Assembly (NCBI GenBank): GCA_947166105.1
Contig: CAMVCZ010000005.1
Location: 50,059-114,058, forward strand
DNA from: an uncultured Bacteroidales bacterium
Lineage (GTDB): Bacteria; Bacteroidota; Bacteroidia; Bacteroidales; F082
Direction of reading: 5' to 3'
DNA: 64,000 bases
Shown here: piece after piece, positions 7,637 to 16,068 of the stretch
Position numbering within the stretch: position 1 is the first letter of the stretch
Layout: each line of letters starts with the position of its first letter
Program-made: the position numbers and the translations under genes
Notes under the pieces: model-generated
The model's input: the letters and a program-made list of their open reading frames with translations, nothing else
The model's database searches: none
What the model was told of the DNA's origin: nothing

Positions 7637-9058
7637 TCATAACTGCATCAAATCCACCAAAGTCACTTCGCTGTTGATGTCGCCCGAATAAGGGTTGTCC
7701 TTCAGGCCTAAAGTCGTTATCATGGTGAGATGGAGTGCCTTTTTTGTTCGGGTTTGTTCGCGAAACAGTTCGCGACGGTCAAGCAGCCATTGGTCATAAT
7801 CTTTCTTGATGGAGTATGCCGTTGCCGAATATTTCATTTCGCAAAGGTTGATGGTTTGGTCGTTGCGGTCAATGAGCATATCGATTTGCGCCCTGACCTT
7901 ACCCAGCTCATCGCGGTATGTCCATGAGCAAACATCGCTCTGTATCCCGTTGATACCCAATGCTTTTTTTATCTGATTAAGGTGCAAGAAACCAACCTGT
8001 TCAAAAGCATAGCCTTTCCAAGCCGTCACGCTGGCAGATTCCATCATATTGCTCCAATGATGTTCGTCGCGGCCATTGTAATCCTTTACGAAACGCAGGT
8101 AAAACAAGGTGAAAAGGTCGGTCAGTTGGTAAAGCATGTCGCGTTGTTTCTTGCCAAAAGCGGAATAGCAGCGCACGATGTCGCAATTGCAAAGATTTTT
8201 CAACATTTCGGTCAGGTTGCCGTTATCCGTCAAACCAAGCAAATCGAGAATCTCCTTTCGGGTCATGCCTTTGGCTTTTTGGCTCAATAATTCGACAATC
8301 CGCTTGTAAACGGGCGCATCGTTGAACAAAGAGCCAAACATGAAATCGTATTCCGACTTCAATGGTGCCGTTTGCGAGAAAAGCAATTCGTCCACATTTT
8401 GGGTTTGGCTCAGGCTTTTTTGCAACATACTGATATAATAAGGTATGCCGCCAAACACCATATAGCAGTCCAAAACTTGCCTATCGTTCCATCTTATACT
8501 TTGGTATTCAAGCAATTGCTTTGTTTCCGAAAGCGTAAACGGAGCCAACCAGATGCGGCGTGTCACACGGTTGTGCAAGCCACCTTTCCCCCCCAACAGT
8601 TTGTCGGTCATCCATGTAGTGGCCGAACCGCACACAACCAATTTCAAATTAGCTTGACTCGATGCCCAACTGTTCCAAAACAACTCAAAGGCTTTGAGGA
8701 ACTTGGAGCGCGGCACATCGAGCCACGGCATTTCATCAAAGAAAACGATGATGTTTTCCTTTTCCACACGGGAAAGATAGTGCTGCAATTGGTCGAAGGC
8801 TTCCATCCAATTTTTGGGCACGGGATAGAAACTGTTTGAAAACCGATTGAGTTGCTTGTTGAAAAAGGCCAATTGTTCTTTCAATGAGCCATTGTAAATG
8901 CCTGTGGTATAGAAGTCAAACTGCTCTTGGAAAAACTGTTTCACAAGATAGGTCTTTCCCACGCGGCGGCGACCGTAAACTGCCACAAGTTCAGGCTTCT
9001 CTGAGCGGCAACATTCCTTCAGCAGTTTCTGCTCCTTTTCCCTTCCTATGATTTTCAT
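7637..9058 (-). CDS. AAA ATPase with DUF234-like nuclease C-terminus (archaeal ATPase-like)
   Basis: A 473-residue P-loop ATPase. Walker A is GRRRVGKT (residues 29-36) and Walker B is IIVFFDEMPWLD near 103-114. A winged-helix part follows (MTRKEILDLLGLTDNGNLTEM). The C-terminus near 415-430 has IDMLID followed by CEMKYS, the D...ExK core of DUF234-type PD-(D/E)xK folds. It belongs to the same broad class as the gene at 5207 but to a different subfamily. The gene lies precisely between two perfect 73-bp direct repeats, and its -7 box is 27 bases upstream of the start. The role of this family is not known; autoregulated, repeat-associated ATPases are common in this phylum. Confidence 0.85.
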   Translation of the reverse strand: MKIIGREKEQKLLKECCRSEKPELVAVYGRRRVGKTYLVKQFFQEQFDFYTTGIYNGSLKEQLAFFNKQLNRFSNSFYPVPKNWMEAFDQLQHYLSRVEKENIIVFFDEMPWLDVPRSKFLKAFELFWNSWASSQANLKLVVCGSATTWMTDKLLGGKGGLHNRVTRRIWLAPFTLSETKQLLEYQSIRWNDRQVLDCYMVFGGIPYYISMLQKSLSQTQNVDELLFSQTAPLKSEYDFMFGSLFNDAPVYKRIVELLSQKAKGMTRKEILDLLGLTDNGNLTEMLKNLCNCDIVRCYSAFGKKQRDMLYQLTDLFTLFYLRFVKDYNGRDEHHWSNMMESASVTAWKGYAFEQVGFLHLNQIKKALGINGIQSDVCSWTYRDELGKVRAQIDMLIDRNDQTINLCEMKYSATAYSIKKDYDQWLLDRRELFREQTRTKKALHLTMITTLGLKDNPYSGDINSEVTLVDLMQL

Positions 9059-9084
9059 GGCGTTTTCTCGTTAAATCCACGCCG

Positions 9085-9092
9085 CAAAAATA
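9085..9092 (-). promoter_or_regulatory. -7 box for the second AAA ATPase
   Basis: TATTTTTG on the minus strand. The expected -33 zone coincides with the TTACCGCC word at 9106-9113 of the 73-bp repeat, so that word could be the operator. Confidence 0.55.
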
Positions 9093-9096
9093 ACAA

Positions 9097-9169
9097 TTTT
9101 TCGAGTTACCGCCATGTATTCTGAAAAAATACTCGGCGGTAAGTGGTTTAAAAAAGGGGTTACCGCCGA
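9097..9169. repeat. 73-bp direct repeat, copy upstream of the second AAA gene
   Basis: Perfect copy of 7554-7626. The words are TTACCGCC at 9106-9113, GGCGGTAA at 9135-9142 and TTACCGCC at 9160-9167. It covers the region just upstream of the ATPase -7 box. Confidence 0.85.
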
Positions 9170-9185
9170 ACTAAAACGATGTTTT

Positions 9186-11051
9186 CTAAAACTGGAAATA
9201 GATAAACGACTGCAAATCAGCCGTGATGAACTGGTAGATGACGAACACGATGATGGCGCAAACCACAATCATCAGCGGCAGGGGCATCTTGGCGAACCAA
9301 ATGCGATAACGCCGCTTGAAGTTATCGGGCAACCAATGTATTATCAATCCTATCACAATGAGAATGAACACATTGCGATAATGGAAGACGATGCTGGGAA
9401 TCATGTTCAAATCCCAATGGCCGCCCATTTGGTTGACCATGCTTTGGGCGGTTTCCCATGCTGTTTTGTTGGCTACGGCGGGGTCGAGGTTGGAGCCGCT
9501 GCGGAAGAACAGTCGTGTGAAGGTGATGAAGGTGAAGGTTTGGAAGATGGCCCAAGCGTCTTGCAGCCATTGCCAAGCCTTCTTGCCGCCAAACAGGTTG
9601 TAGAGCATCCGTAACATATTGCCAGCCAGCACAATCAGGCACCACACAAAGAGCATGTTGAACACGGGCTGAGGCACATAAATGCACAACACCCTCAGCA
9701 AGAAAGAGACCGCGATGATGAACAAGGTGCGCCCGTAAACGCTCCAGTCTCTCCAAAACTTGTAGAAAATCATGCCGATACCGTTCAAGCCGCCCCAAAT
9801 CATGAAATTCCATGAGGCACCGTGCCACAAGCCGCCCAAAAGCATGGTGTCCATCGCATTGATGTTGGTGGTGATTTTCTTCCTTTTCTCAGGCTTGAAA
9901 ATGGCCACCATTCCCACAATCAAGGCGACTATGCCCACACCTACACCTACCCACAGACTATTGGAAAGGAACACGGCGATGGCGGCAATCATAATGATGA
10001 TGCAGAACGAGCCGAAAGTGGCGTTGCGGTTGCCGCCGAGCGGGATGTAGAGGTAATCTTGCAGCCAGCGCGACAGCGACATGTGCCAGCGTTTCCAAAA
10101 CTCGCCCGGATTCTTGGCCTTGTAGGGCGAATTGAAGTTCTTGGGCAGGTAGAAACCCATCAGCATGGCCACGCCGATGGCGATGTCGGTGTAGCCCGAA
10201 AAGTCGGCGTAGACTTGCAGCGAATAGCCGAACAACGCCATCAGGTTCTCGAAGCCCGTGTACATCAAAGGCTGCTCAAAAACGCGGTCGATGAAGTTGA
10301 TGGCAATATAGTCGCTGAGCACGATTTTCTTCACCAAGCCGTTCATAATCCAGAACACGGCGATGCCAAACTGGTCGCGGCTGAGGAAGTATTTCTTGTG
10401 GAGTTGCGGGATGAACTCGTTGGCTCTCACGATGGGACCAGCCACCAATTGCGGGAAGAAACTCACATAGAAGCCGAAATCGAAAATGTTGTGTACGGGT
10501 TCAATCCGCTTGCGGTAGACATCCATAATGTAACTGATGGCCTGGAAGGTATAGAACGAGATGCCCACGGGCAGCAGAATGTTGTCGACGCTGAATCGGT
10601 TGTCGCCCGTGATTTGGTTGCCCACCCACGAGAACACGTCGAACACATGGAGCTTCAATCCCAAGAGGTCGTTGATTACATCGATCAGGAAATAGGCGTA
10701 CTTGAAATAGAAAAGCAAGGACAAATTGACCACTACACTAAGCCCAAGCACAAAATTCCGCGTGCCGTCCCTCTTTCGCGAATGGAGCCATTTGCCCGCA
10801 AAGAAATTATATAAAGTGATGAAAATCAGGATTAATATGAAGAGTCCGCTGGTCTTGTAGTAGAAGAACAGACTGACGAAAAACAGGAAAGAGTTGCGCA
10901 GCAGGCACTTGTTCCTGAACATGGAGAAAAAGGCGAACACCACGGCGAAAAAGGCCCAGAAATAAAACTGGGTGAACAGCAAGGGATGGGCCTTGTCGAA
11001 AGAAAAGACTTTTGTCAGGAAGTCCAACGCTATTTCGGGATTAAAGGTCAT
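9186..11051 (-). CDS. MBOAT-family membrane O-acyltransferase (AlgI/PatA-like)
   Basis: A 621-residue polytopic inner-membrane protein. It shows the AlgI-type signatures GRNRW-like core EFWKRWHMSLSRWL (His323) and LLGGLWHGASWNFMIWG (catalytic His410), plus ADFSGYTDIAIG. Such proteins move acetyl groups across the membrane to modify alginate, peptidoglycan or other glycans, handing them to an SGNH partner. The ATG at 11051 is two bases after the stop of the SGNH gene at 11054, so the two are translationally coupled. The operon order LysM protein, SGNH, SGNH, MBOAT points to a cell-wall or envelope-glycan O-acetylation system. The substrate cannot be told from sequence. Confidence 0.88.
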   Translation of the reverse strand: MTFNPEIALDFLTKVFSFDKAHPLLFTQFYFWAFFAVVFAFFSMFRNKCLLRNSFLFFVSLFFYYKTSGLFILILIFITLYNFFAGKWLHSRKRDGTRNFVLGLSVVVNLSLLFYFKYAYFLIDVINDLLGLKLHVFDVFSWVGNQITGDNRFSVDNILLPVGISFYTFQAISYIMDVYRKRIEPVHNIFDFGFYVSFFPQLVAGPIVRANEFIPQLHKKYFLSRDQFGIAVFWIMNGLVKKIVLSDYIAINFIDRVFEQPLMYTGFENLMALFGYSLQVYADFSGYTDIAIGVAMLMGFYLPKNFNSPYKAKNPGEFWKRWHMSLSRWLQDYLYIPLGGNRNATFGSFCIIIMIAAIAVFLSNSLWVGVGVGIVALIVGMVAIFKPEKRKKITTNINAMDTMLLGGLWHGASWNFMIWGGLNGIGMIFYKFWRDWSVYGRTLFIIAVSFLLRVLCIYVPQPVFNMLFVWCLIVLAGNMLRMLYNLFGGKKAWQWLQDAWAIFQTFTFITFTRLFFRSGSNLDPAVANKTAWETAQSMVNQMGGHWDLNMIPSIVFHYRNVFILIVIGLIIHWLPDNFKRRYRIWFAKMPLPLMIVVCAIIVFVIYQFITADLQSFIYFQF

Positions 11052-11053
11052 TA

Positions 11054-12319
11054 TCAGGGTCGTTTTGCGTTCAGTTGGACATGTTCTATATATCGGGTAA
11101 TCAAAGCATTGTAAAGCAAGTCGCCCAAGAGCTTGTAGCCCTCGTTGGTGAAATGCACCTTGTCTTTCTTGGCCAATCCCGCCTTCTCCCATTCCTCCAT
11201 CGACTTCAGTCCGCCCATGATGTCGAACTGGTTCCACACGGCGGCATTGTAGTCCTTGCCCATCTCCATGAAAGCCTCCTCAACCACAGGGCCGTTCAGA
11301 TTGACTTGGTATTTGTTTTTTCTTATCTTCTTGAAACTGTCGTTGTTGGTCACAAAGAGCAGGGCGCAATCGGGATTCACCCTTTGGATGATGCTGATAA
11401 GCTCCTTGTAGTTCTGCTTGAAGTAGGACTTGTTGAAGCCAGTGTCGGCGGCGTCGTTGATGCCGATGCTGAAGATAATCAGGTCGGGCTTGATAAGTTT
11501 GAGGTCGCGCTCAAAATCGTGGCAGCGCAAGTAGGAGGGAACGCTGGCCCCGTTCACCCCCACGCCATGCACGCTGATGCCCGACATGTCGTTTTCGAGC
11601 AGCACGCCCGTCAGGGTGAACTCGCCTGGGACGGAATCGAAAAGTATGCAGATGGAATCCGTAAAGTCGGGCAAAAGGAAGGTGTAAGTCGATTTCCACT
11701 CGTCGTACAGGCCTTGCAACAAGCTGCTGTCGTAGCTGACCACGGGCACCACATTGTCCGTTTCCGAAAAGCCGATTACCGTAACCCTGTTGAAGTCGTA
11801 ATTGGGAGTAAGGCTGGTAGGGTGTTTCTCCCTCGTGACGATGCTGACGGTAGCCATCGGGTCGGTGGTGGTGATGGCGGCGCCGGCCAATCCCATCCGC
11901 TTGTCGGTTTCGCGGCGGACGGCGTTGCGGCAATAGCTCCAGTTGCCTGTCGAGCGGACGATGTAGTGTGAAGGATTGTTGGTGCCTCCTGCCGAGAAAG
12001 GGAATACGAAGTTCTTTCCGCCAATTAGGTCGGGGCTGATGCTCAGCAAGTTGTCGCGGAATTGTTGGGTAAATATGCCTGCCTGCACATGCGAGCCTCC
12101 GATGTGCATGATGCTGATGTTGCCTTCGCCGAGAAACACGACCGAGTCCATCTTGGAGAAGAAGCGTTCCATCGGCAAGCTGTCGCCAGGATATGTAAGC
12201 CGGTTGTTTTCGAAATGGGCAAAGGGGTAGTCGGGCACAAACTTCACCAAAGGCAGAGTTTGAGCCACGAGCAACCTGCAAGCCAAAGCCAATCCTATGA
12301 AAACCAGCAGTTTCTTCAT
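11054..12319 (-). CDS. secreted SGNH/GDSL-type O-acetyltransferase or esterase (421 aa)
   Basis: Signal peptide of about 19 residues (MKKLLVFIGLALACRLLVAQ). SGNH blocks are readable: IMHIGGSHVQ with nucleophile Ser76, IGINDAAD around residues 285-292 supplying the Asn block, and KKDKVHFTNEG with D386 and H389. It is therefore a likely active hydrolase or acetyltransferase in the periplasm. It overlaps the upstream SGNH gene by 4 bases and is 2 bases from the MBOAT start. In PatA/PatB-type systems the SGNH protein transfers acetyl groups to glycan hydroxyls; two SGNH proteins could split transferase and esterase roles or act on different sugars. Confidence 0.85.
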   Translation of the reverse strand: MKKLLVFIGLALACRLLVAQTLPLVKFVPDYPFAHFENNRLTYPGDSLPMERFFSKMDSVVFLGEGNISIMHIGGSHVQAGIFTQQFRDNLLSISPDLIGGKNFVFPFSAGGTNNPSHYIVRSTGNWSYCRNAVRRETDKRMGLAGAAITTTDPMATVSIVTREKHPTSLTPNYDFNRVTVIGFSETDNVVPVVSYDSSLLQGLYDEWKSTYTFLLPDFTDSICILFDSVPGEFTLTGVLLENDMSGISVHGVGVNGASVPSYLRCHDFERDLKLIKPDLIIFSIGINDAADTGFNKSYFKQNYKELISIIQRVNPDCALLFVTNNDSFKKIRKNKYQVNLNGPVVEEAFMEMGKDYNAAVWNQFDIMGGLKSMEEWEKAGLAKKDKVHFTNEGYKLLGDLLYNALITRYIEHVQLNAKRP

Positions 12320-13839
12320 TGTTTTTTCAGGGTGAAAGGTGGTTTGTAGAAAGGCATCCTTATGCGGCCTGCCGTGCGGGTGGAATCTTCCTTCTGGTCG
12401 AGGTTGATGAATTCGATGACCTTTTCGCTTGGCACGCGCTGGCGCAGTTTGTAGAAATCATAATAAGTGGTGAACGATTTGGCCAAGTCGGAGCCGATTT
12501 CCTGAGCGCCTCTGAAGGTGAAATGCACATGGTCGGGGCCGGCCAAGGCGGGCTTGTGCTTCACCCACTGGGCCATCGAGCCTTCGCCGCCCATCACGTT
12601 GAACATGTCCCAATAGGCCACATTGTTGCGCAGGGCCATGATGCGGAGCGAATCGTTGAGTTCGGGGAGGCCTTTCCATGTGCCCATCTTGCCGTTGTAG
12701 CTCTTGCCCATGTCGGCGGGGCCGATGAAGAGCAGCGTGGCCTTCGGCGCGACGCGCTTCATGTAGTCGATTTGCTTTTCAAGCTCGGCCATATAAGTCG
12801 TGATGTTCTTTGAATTGGAGATACCGGGCATACGGTTGCCGCCAAACTGCATGATGATCAGGCGGGTGCCCAACAGTTCAAACGACTGCTTCAAAGTGGC
12901 CTCGTTGATGCGGGTGAAGATGGTGCCTGTGCAGCCGCGCAAGGCCACATTGTCGATGGCCACGCCCGGCTCGCCGTCGAGCAACACGGCATAGATTTCT
13001 GCGTTGCCCTTCAAGTCGATGGAACCTCTCTTCACGTTGGCGGGAAGCTCCCAAGTGATGAGCGTGACGCTATCGCTGGCAGCAAGTGTTTTGGGTTGGG
13101 CCGGAAGGTTGTCGCACTTCAGTGTGGCTGTGAAGTTTTTGCTGTTGCGGCCCAAAAGCACCGAAACGGTGGAGATTTCCTTGGCCTTGTCGAAGGCTTG
13201 TGAATGGTTGGTTTGCGTGAATGAAATGGTGCCGCTGCCCACCACTTGGCTGAACTGCGACATCACCCCATAGCGGTTGTGCGAAGCCCTTTGCGTGGTG
13301 GCGTCGCCATAAACGGTGTAGCGCACAAGATTGGAGGCGCGTTGCACCACCGAAATGGTAGGCACGGGCTGAATGGCCGGAACCATGTTGGGCCCCGACC
13401 CACCGAAAAACTCCTGCAATTTCTGCCTCAACACCGACGACATGCGGTCCATCTCGATTTGCGAGTCGCCGTAATACATGACGCGGTAGGTTTTGCCCTG
13501 CGCACCGGCTTGCTCGAATTGTGAAAACAGGGTGTCGAAGAAGGTGTAGTCGTCGTTGGGGAGGTAGATGCGGTTGGGGTTTTCCTTCAAATAGGTGCGG
13601 AAAAAGCGCATACTGTCGAGCAGGTTGTCGCTGCAAGTCATCTCAAAACTCTTGTTCACGTTGTTCAAAACGGCGTCCACGTCCACTTCTTCCGCTTGTG
13701 GTGCCTTGTCTTTCGCGTAGGAAGGGAAATGCAAGTTCTTGCCGCCGACGGCAAGCCCTTCGGCAGGGAAAAAATACCATGCCACTCCCAAAATGAGCAT
13801 CACGGCCAAAATGAAAAATAATGTGCGTCTGGGTTTCAT
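12316..13839 (-). CDS. membrane-anchored SGNH/GDSL-type protein (507 aa)
   Basis: An N-terminal signal anchor (FFILAVMLILGVAWYFF, residues 8-24) puts the rest in the periplasm. SGNH blocks: MYYGDSQIEMDR with Ser126, MQFGGNRMPG with G333-N335, and GPDHVHFTFRG with D436 and H439. All four catalytic elements are present. A long insert between Ser126 and the Asn block looks like a beta-rich domain, a layout seen in PatB-like and AlgX-like O-acetyltransferases. It overlaps both neighbours by 4 bases (ATGA), so the four genes form one tightly coupled operon. Confidence 0.85.
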   Translation of the reverse strand: MKPRRTLFFILAVMLILGVAWYFFPAEGLAVGGKNLHFPSYAKDKAPQAEEVDVDAVLNNVNKSFEMTCSDNLLDSMRFFRTYLKENPNRIYLPNDDYTFFDTLFSQFEQAGAQGKTYRVMYYGDSQIEMDRMSSVLRQKLQEFFGGSGPNMVPAIQPVPTISVVQRASNLVRYTVYGDATTQRASHNRYGVMSQFSQVVGSGTISFTQTNHSQAFDKAKEISTVSVLLGRNSKNFTATLKCDNLPAQPKTLAASDSVTLITWELPANVKRGSIDLKGNAEIYAVLLDGEPGVAIDNVALRGCTGTIFTRINEATLKQSFELLGTRLIIMQFGGNRMPGISNSKNITTYMAELEKQIDYMKRVAPKATLLFIGPADMGKSYNGKMGTWKGLPELNDSLRIMALRNNVAYWDMFNVMGGEGSMAQWVKHKPALAGPDHVHFTFRGAQEIGSDLAKSFTTYYDFYKLRQRVPSEKVIEFINLDQKEDSTRTAGRIRMPFYKPPFTLKKQ

Positions 13840-14702
13840 TTCTTGATAATCAATATTTGTCCTTCTAAAATTTTGTCGTCACTCAGGTTGTTCCATTCCA
13901 TCAAATCTGAAATCGAGACATGGTACATCGCCGCGATTTTCGTCAGCGTGTCGCCTTTCCTGATTTTGTATTTCCTGATGGATGGGTCGTCCTTGTCTAT
14001 GGTTTGCCCCGCTTTGTCGGAAGAGGTTTCGGCCACCGTTGTCTCCTCGTAGTCGACCACGGAGGAGTAGGTGAGGCTGTCTTCGTTGGCCAAATAGACA
14101 TAGGCGATGAAATCGGCAATCACATGGGCGTCGGGCATGAGTTTCTTCTCGTAAAAGTCCCAAAGCGAAGGATTTGAACCTTCGTGAACCAAGACTTGGT
14201 TCAGCGAGGAGGGGCTGTTGCAATACGCGAGGATGGCATACCACCAGTCGTTGTAGTTCTTGTGCAGGTCGGAGATGTAGTCCAAGGCTGCTTCCGTCGA
14301 GGCGTGGATGTCCGACCGCTCGTCAAGGTTCTCGTCGACGGAAAGGCCATACCTCATCGCGACCAACGATGGCAAAGCCCAATAGCCACAGCGGTCGCCT
14401 TGGCGATAATCCGTCCTCATTCCGCTCAGCGACAATGGGAGGTATTTCAGCTCCAAAGGCATTTTCCTTTCCGTCAGGACTGAATCGAGGTAGGGTTCGT
14501 ATTGCAAGAAAACGGTCGAAACGGGTTTCGAGGAGCGGGTTTTCAGGATTTCGGCCAAATTGTCATTGTAGGGCAACGGAATTTCCTTCTCCATGCTTTT
14601 CAGCTCTTTAGACAGATTGGGCGTTTCCGACGACACGCAGCATCGGTTCGCCATAAGGCAAACAAAACATGATAATGTTATAATCAACATTCTGATTTTC
14701 AT
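13836..14702 (-). CDS. LysM protein with degenerate lytic-transglycosylase domain
   Basis: A 288-residue exported protein. Residues 80-165 follow the MltD-type transglycosylase pattern closely: LKYLPLSLSG, GYWALPSLVAMRYGLS, DERSDIHASTEAALDYI and DWWYAILAY. However, the position of the catalytic Glu (ES in active enzymes) is Leu92-Ser93, and the YNxG-type motif is YCNS. A LysM domain ends the protein (YKIRKGDTLTKIAAMY...). It probably binds peptidoglycan without cutting it. It overlaps the SGNH gene by 4 bases and follows a TATCTTTG box, so it opens the O-acetylation operon. ATG 14702 is preferred over an upstream ATG at 14765, which lies before the promoter. Confidence 0.8.
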   Translation of the reverse strand: MKIRMLIITLSCFVCLMANRCCVSSETPNLSKELKSMEKEIPLPYNDNLAEILKTRSSKPVSTVFLQYEPYLDSVLTERKMPLELKYLPLSLSGMRTDYRQGDRCGYWALPSLVAMRYGLSVDENLDERSDIHASTEAALDYISDLHKNYNDWWYAILAYCNSPSSLNQVLVHEGSNPSLWDFYEKKLMPDAHVIADFIAYVYLANEDSLTYSSVVDYEETTVAETSSDKAGQTIDKDDPSIRKYKIRKGDTLTKIAAMYHVSISDLMEWNNLSDDKILEGQILIIKK

Positions 14703-14752
14703 CGCTTTAAGAGATAAAGTATGGAATACCGTGCAATCTTGCAAACGGGTGG

Positions 14753-14760
14753 CAAAGATA
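14753..14760 (-). promoter_or_regulatory. -7 box for the LysM/SGNH/MBOAT operon
   Basis: TATCTTTG on the minus strand, 50 bases before ATG 14702. It is the only clear promoter seen for the four-gene operon. Confidence 0.55.
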
Positions 14761-14814
14761 CACAAAATCTGTTTTTCGGAAACAATCAGGAAGCAAAACT
14801 TTGGCGGAAAAAAT

Positions 14815-15423
14815 TCATTTCCCCAAGTGCATCCTTATCCGTGAGGCCAAAATATCCACAACCACAGGGCTTGAGCCGCGAGGCAGGATGATGTCGGCAC
14901 TGCGCTTGGTAGGCTCGATGAATTGTTGGTGCATGGGTTTCACAAAAGTCTGGTAATGACGCAGCACATCCTCCCAAGTGCGTCCGCGCTCGGCAATGTC
15001 GCGGCGGATGATGCGCATTAGGCGCTCGTCGCTGTCGGTGTCGACGAAAACCTTGATGTCCATGCGTTTGCGCAGTTCCTCTTGGGTCAAGACCATGATG
15101 CCCTCCACGATGATGACCTCGGTGGGATGCACATAAATCACTTCCTGCGAGCGGGCGCAAGTGACGTAGGTGTAAATCGGCATGGGGATGGTTTCGCCTT
15201 TCTTGAGGCGGTCGAGATGGTCGATGAGCAGGTCCCACTCGATGGCGTCGGGGTGGTCGAAGTTGATTTGCTTCTTCTCCTCGGGCGTCTTGTCGCCGTT
15301 GTCGAAATAATAGGCATCCTGCGAAATGACTGATACTGAGTTTTCTGGCAATTGTCTTACCAATTCCTTGACGACGGTGGTCTTCCCTGAACCTGAGCCG
15401 CCTGCGATTCCAATGACTAACAT
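14815..15423 (-). CDS. udk: uridine kinase
   Basis: Phosphorylates uridine and cytidine in pyrimidine salvage. The 202-residue protein starts MLVIGIAGGSGSGKTT, with the P-loop GGSGSGKT at residues 8-15. It continues with SQDAYYFD, the substrate segment NFDHPDAIEWD, VIIVEGIMVL and the lid region DERLMRIIRRDIAERGR. All are classic uridine-kinase features and the length is normal. The start at ATG 15423 follows a TATCTTTG box by 21 bases; upstream in-frame codons are untranslated-like. It is a single-gene unit. Confidence 0.95.
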   Translation of the reverse strand: MLVIGIAGGSGSGKTTVVKELVRQLPENSVSVISQDAYYFDNGDKTPEEKKQINFDHPDAIEWDLLIDHLDRLKKGETIPMPIYTYVTCARSQEVIYVHPTEVIIVEGIMVLTQEELRKRMDIKVFVDTDSDERLMRIIRRDIAERGRTWEDVLRHYQTFVKPMHQQFIEPTKRSADIILPRGSSPVVVDILASRIRMHLGK

Positions 15424-15443
15424 AATCTGAAGTTTTGATGGCA

Positions 15444-15451
15444 CAAAGATA
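15444..15451 (-). promoter_or_regulatory. -7 box for udk
   Basis: TATCTTTG on the minus strand, 20 bases upstream of the udk start codon. Confidence 0.6.
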
Positions 15452-15529
15452 GGGCTTTTGTTGAAAGGTTTTTGAGCTTGACGAAAAATTGTTGATTGTT
15501 TAATTGTTGAATTGTTGGGAGGAATTGCG

Positions 15530-15537
15530 TATTTTTG
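15530..15537 (+). promoter_or_regulatory. -7 box for the FMN-binding lipoprotein
   Basis: TATTTTTG, 25 bases before the ATG at 15563. It is divergent from the udk promoter about 80 bases away. Confidence 0.6.
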
Positions 15538-15562
15538 CACACAAATTCAAAACCATTTCAAA

Positions 15563-16054
15563 ATGAACGTTATCAAGAAAACTTTGGGCGCACTGATGGC
15601 TGCCGGCGTAGTGGCTTTAGGCAGCTGCGGACCCAACCTCCCCGAACTTCCCGTTTCGGAAGTGCAGCCCTATTTCGGCGATGCCGCCAAAACCAAGGCC
15701 ATCGACACGGCTTTTTATGAAGTGAAGGACGCGAAAGGCCACAAGTTGGGCACGGTATTGTACTCGTCGCCCTATTCCGACGGCGTGAAAGGCTTCAACG
15801 GTCCCACACCTTTATTAATAGCCTTGGATGCCGAAGGCCGCATCAAAAATGTGGTGCTCCTTGAAAATGAAGAGACACCTCGTTTCGTGCATCGTGTGGA
15901 GAAAGGCGGACTTTACGACGCATGGATCGGCCTCACCGTTGATGAGGCATTGAACAAGGATGTGGATGCCGTGAGCGGTGCCACCTACACCTCCAACGGC
16001 GTGAAAAACAGCCTCAAAGCCCGTTTGCAAGCCTATCAAAGGCAGGTGAAATAA
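15563..16054 (+). CDS. FMN-binding domain lipoprotein (flavinylation target)
   Basis: A 163-residue lipoprotein with lipobox LGSC at Cys22. The FMN_bind domain spans about residues 60-155. Its key motif D-A-V-S-G-A-T (135-141) matches the Dxx(S/T)GAT site at which ApbE links FMN to a Thr, here Thr141, as in NqrC and RnfG. No NQR/RNF genes are nearby, so this is a stand-alone extracytosolic flavoprotein, probably in an electron-transfer role. An ApbE lipoprotein gene lies 13 kb away at 29372 and could be its modifying enzyme. The ATG at 15563 is chosen over 15512 because it follows the -7 box and gives a proper lipoprotein signal. Confidence 0.85.
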   Translation: MNVIKKTLGALMAAGVVALGSCGPNLPELPVSEVQPYFGDAAKTKAIDTAFYEVKDAKGHKLGTVLYSSPYSDGVKGFNGPTPLLIALDAEGRIKNVVLLENEETPRFVHRVEKGGLYDAWIGLTVDEALNKDVDAVSGATYTSNGVKNSLKARLQAYQRQVK

Positions 16055-16068
16055 CCGTCATTTAACAG

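Noticed and set aside
9186..11237. MBOAT gene starting at 11237
   Set aside because: This start would overlap the SGNH gene by 184 bases and adds 62 residues with no membrane character. ATG 11051 fits the operon spacing.
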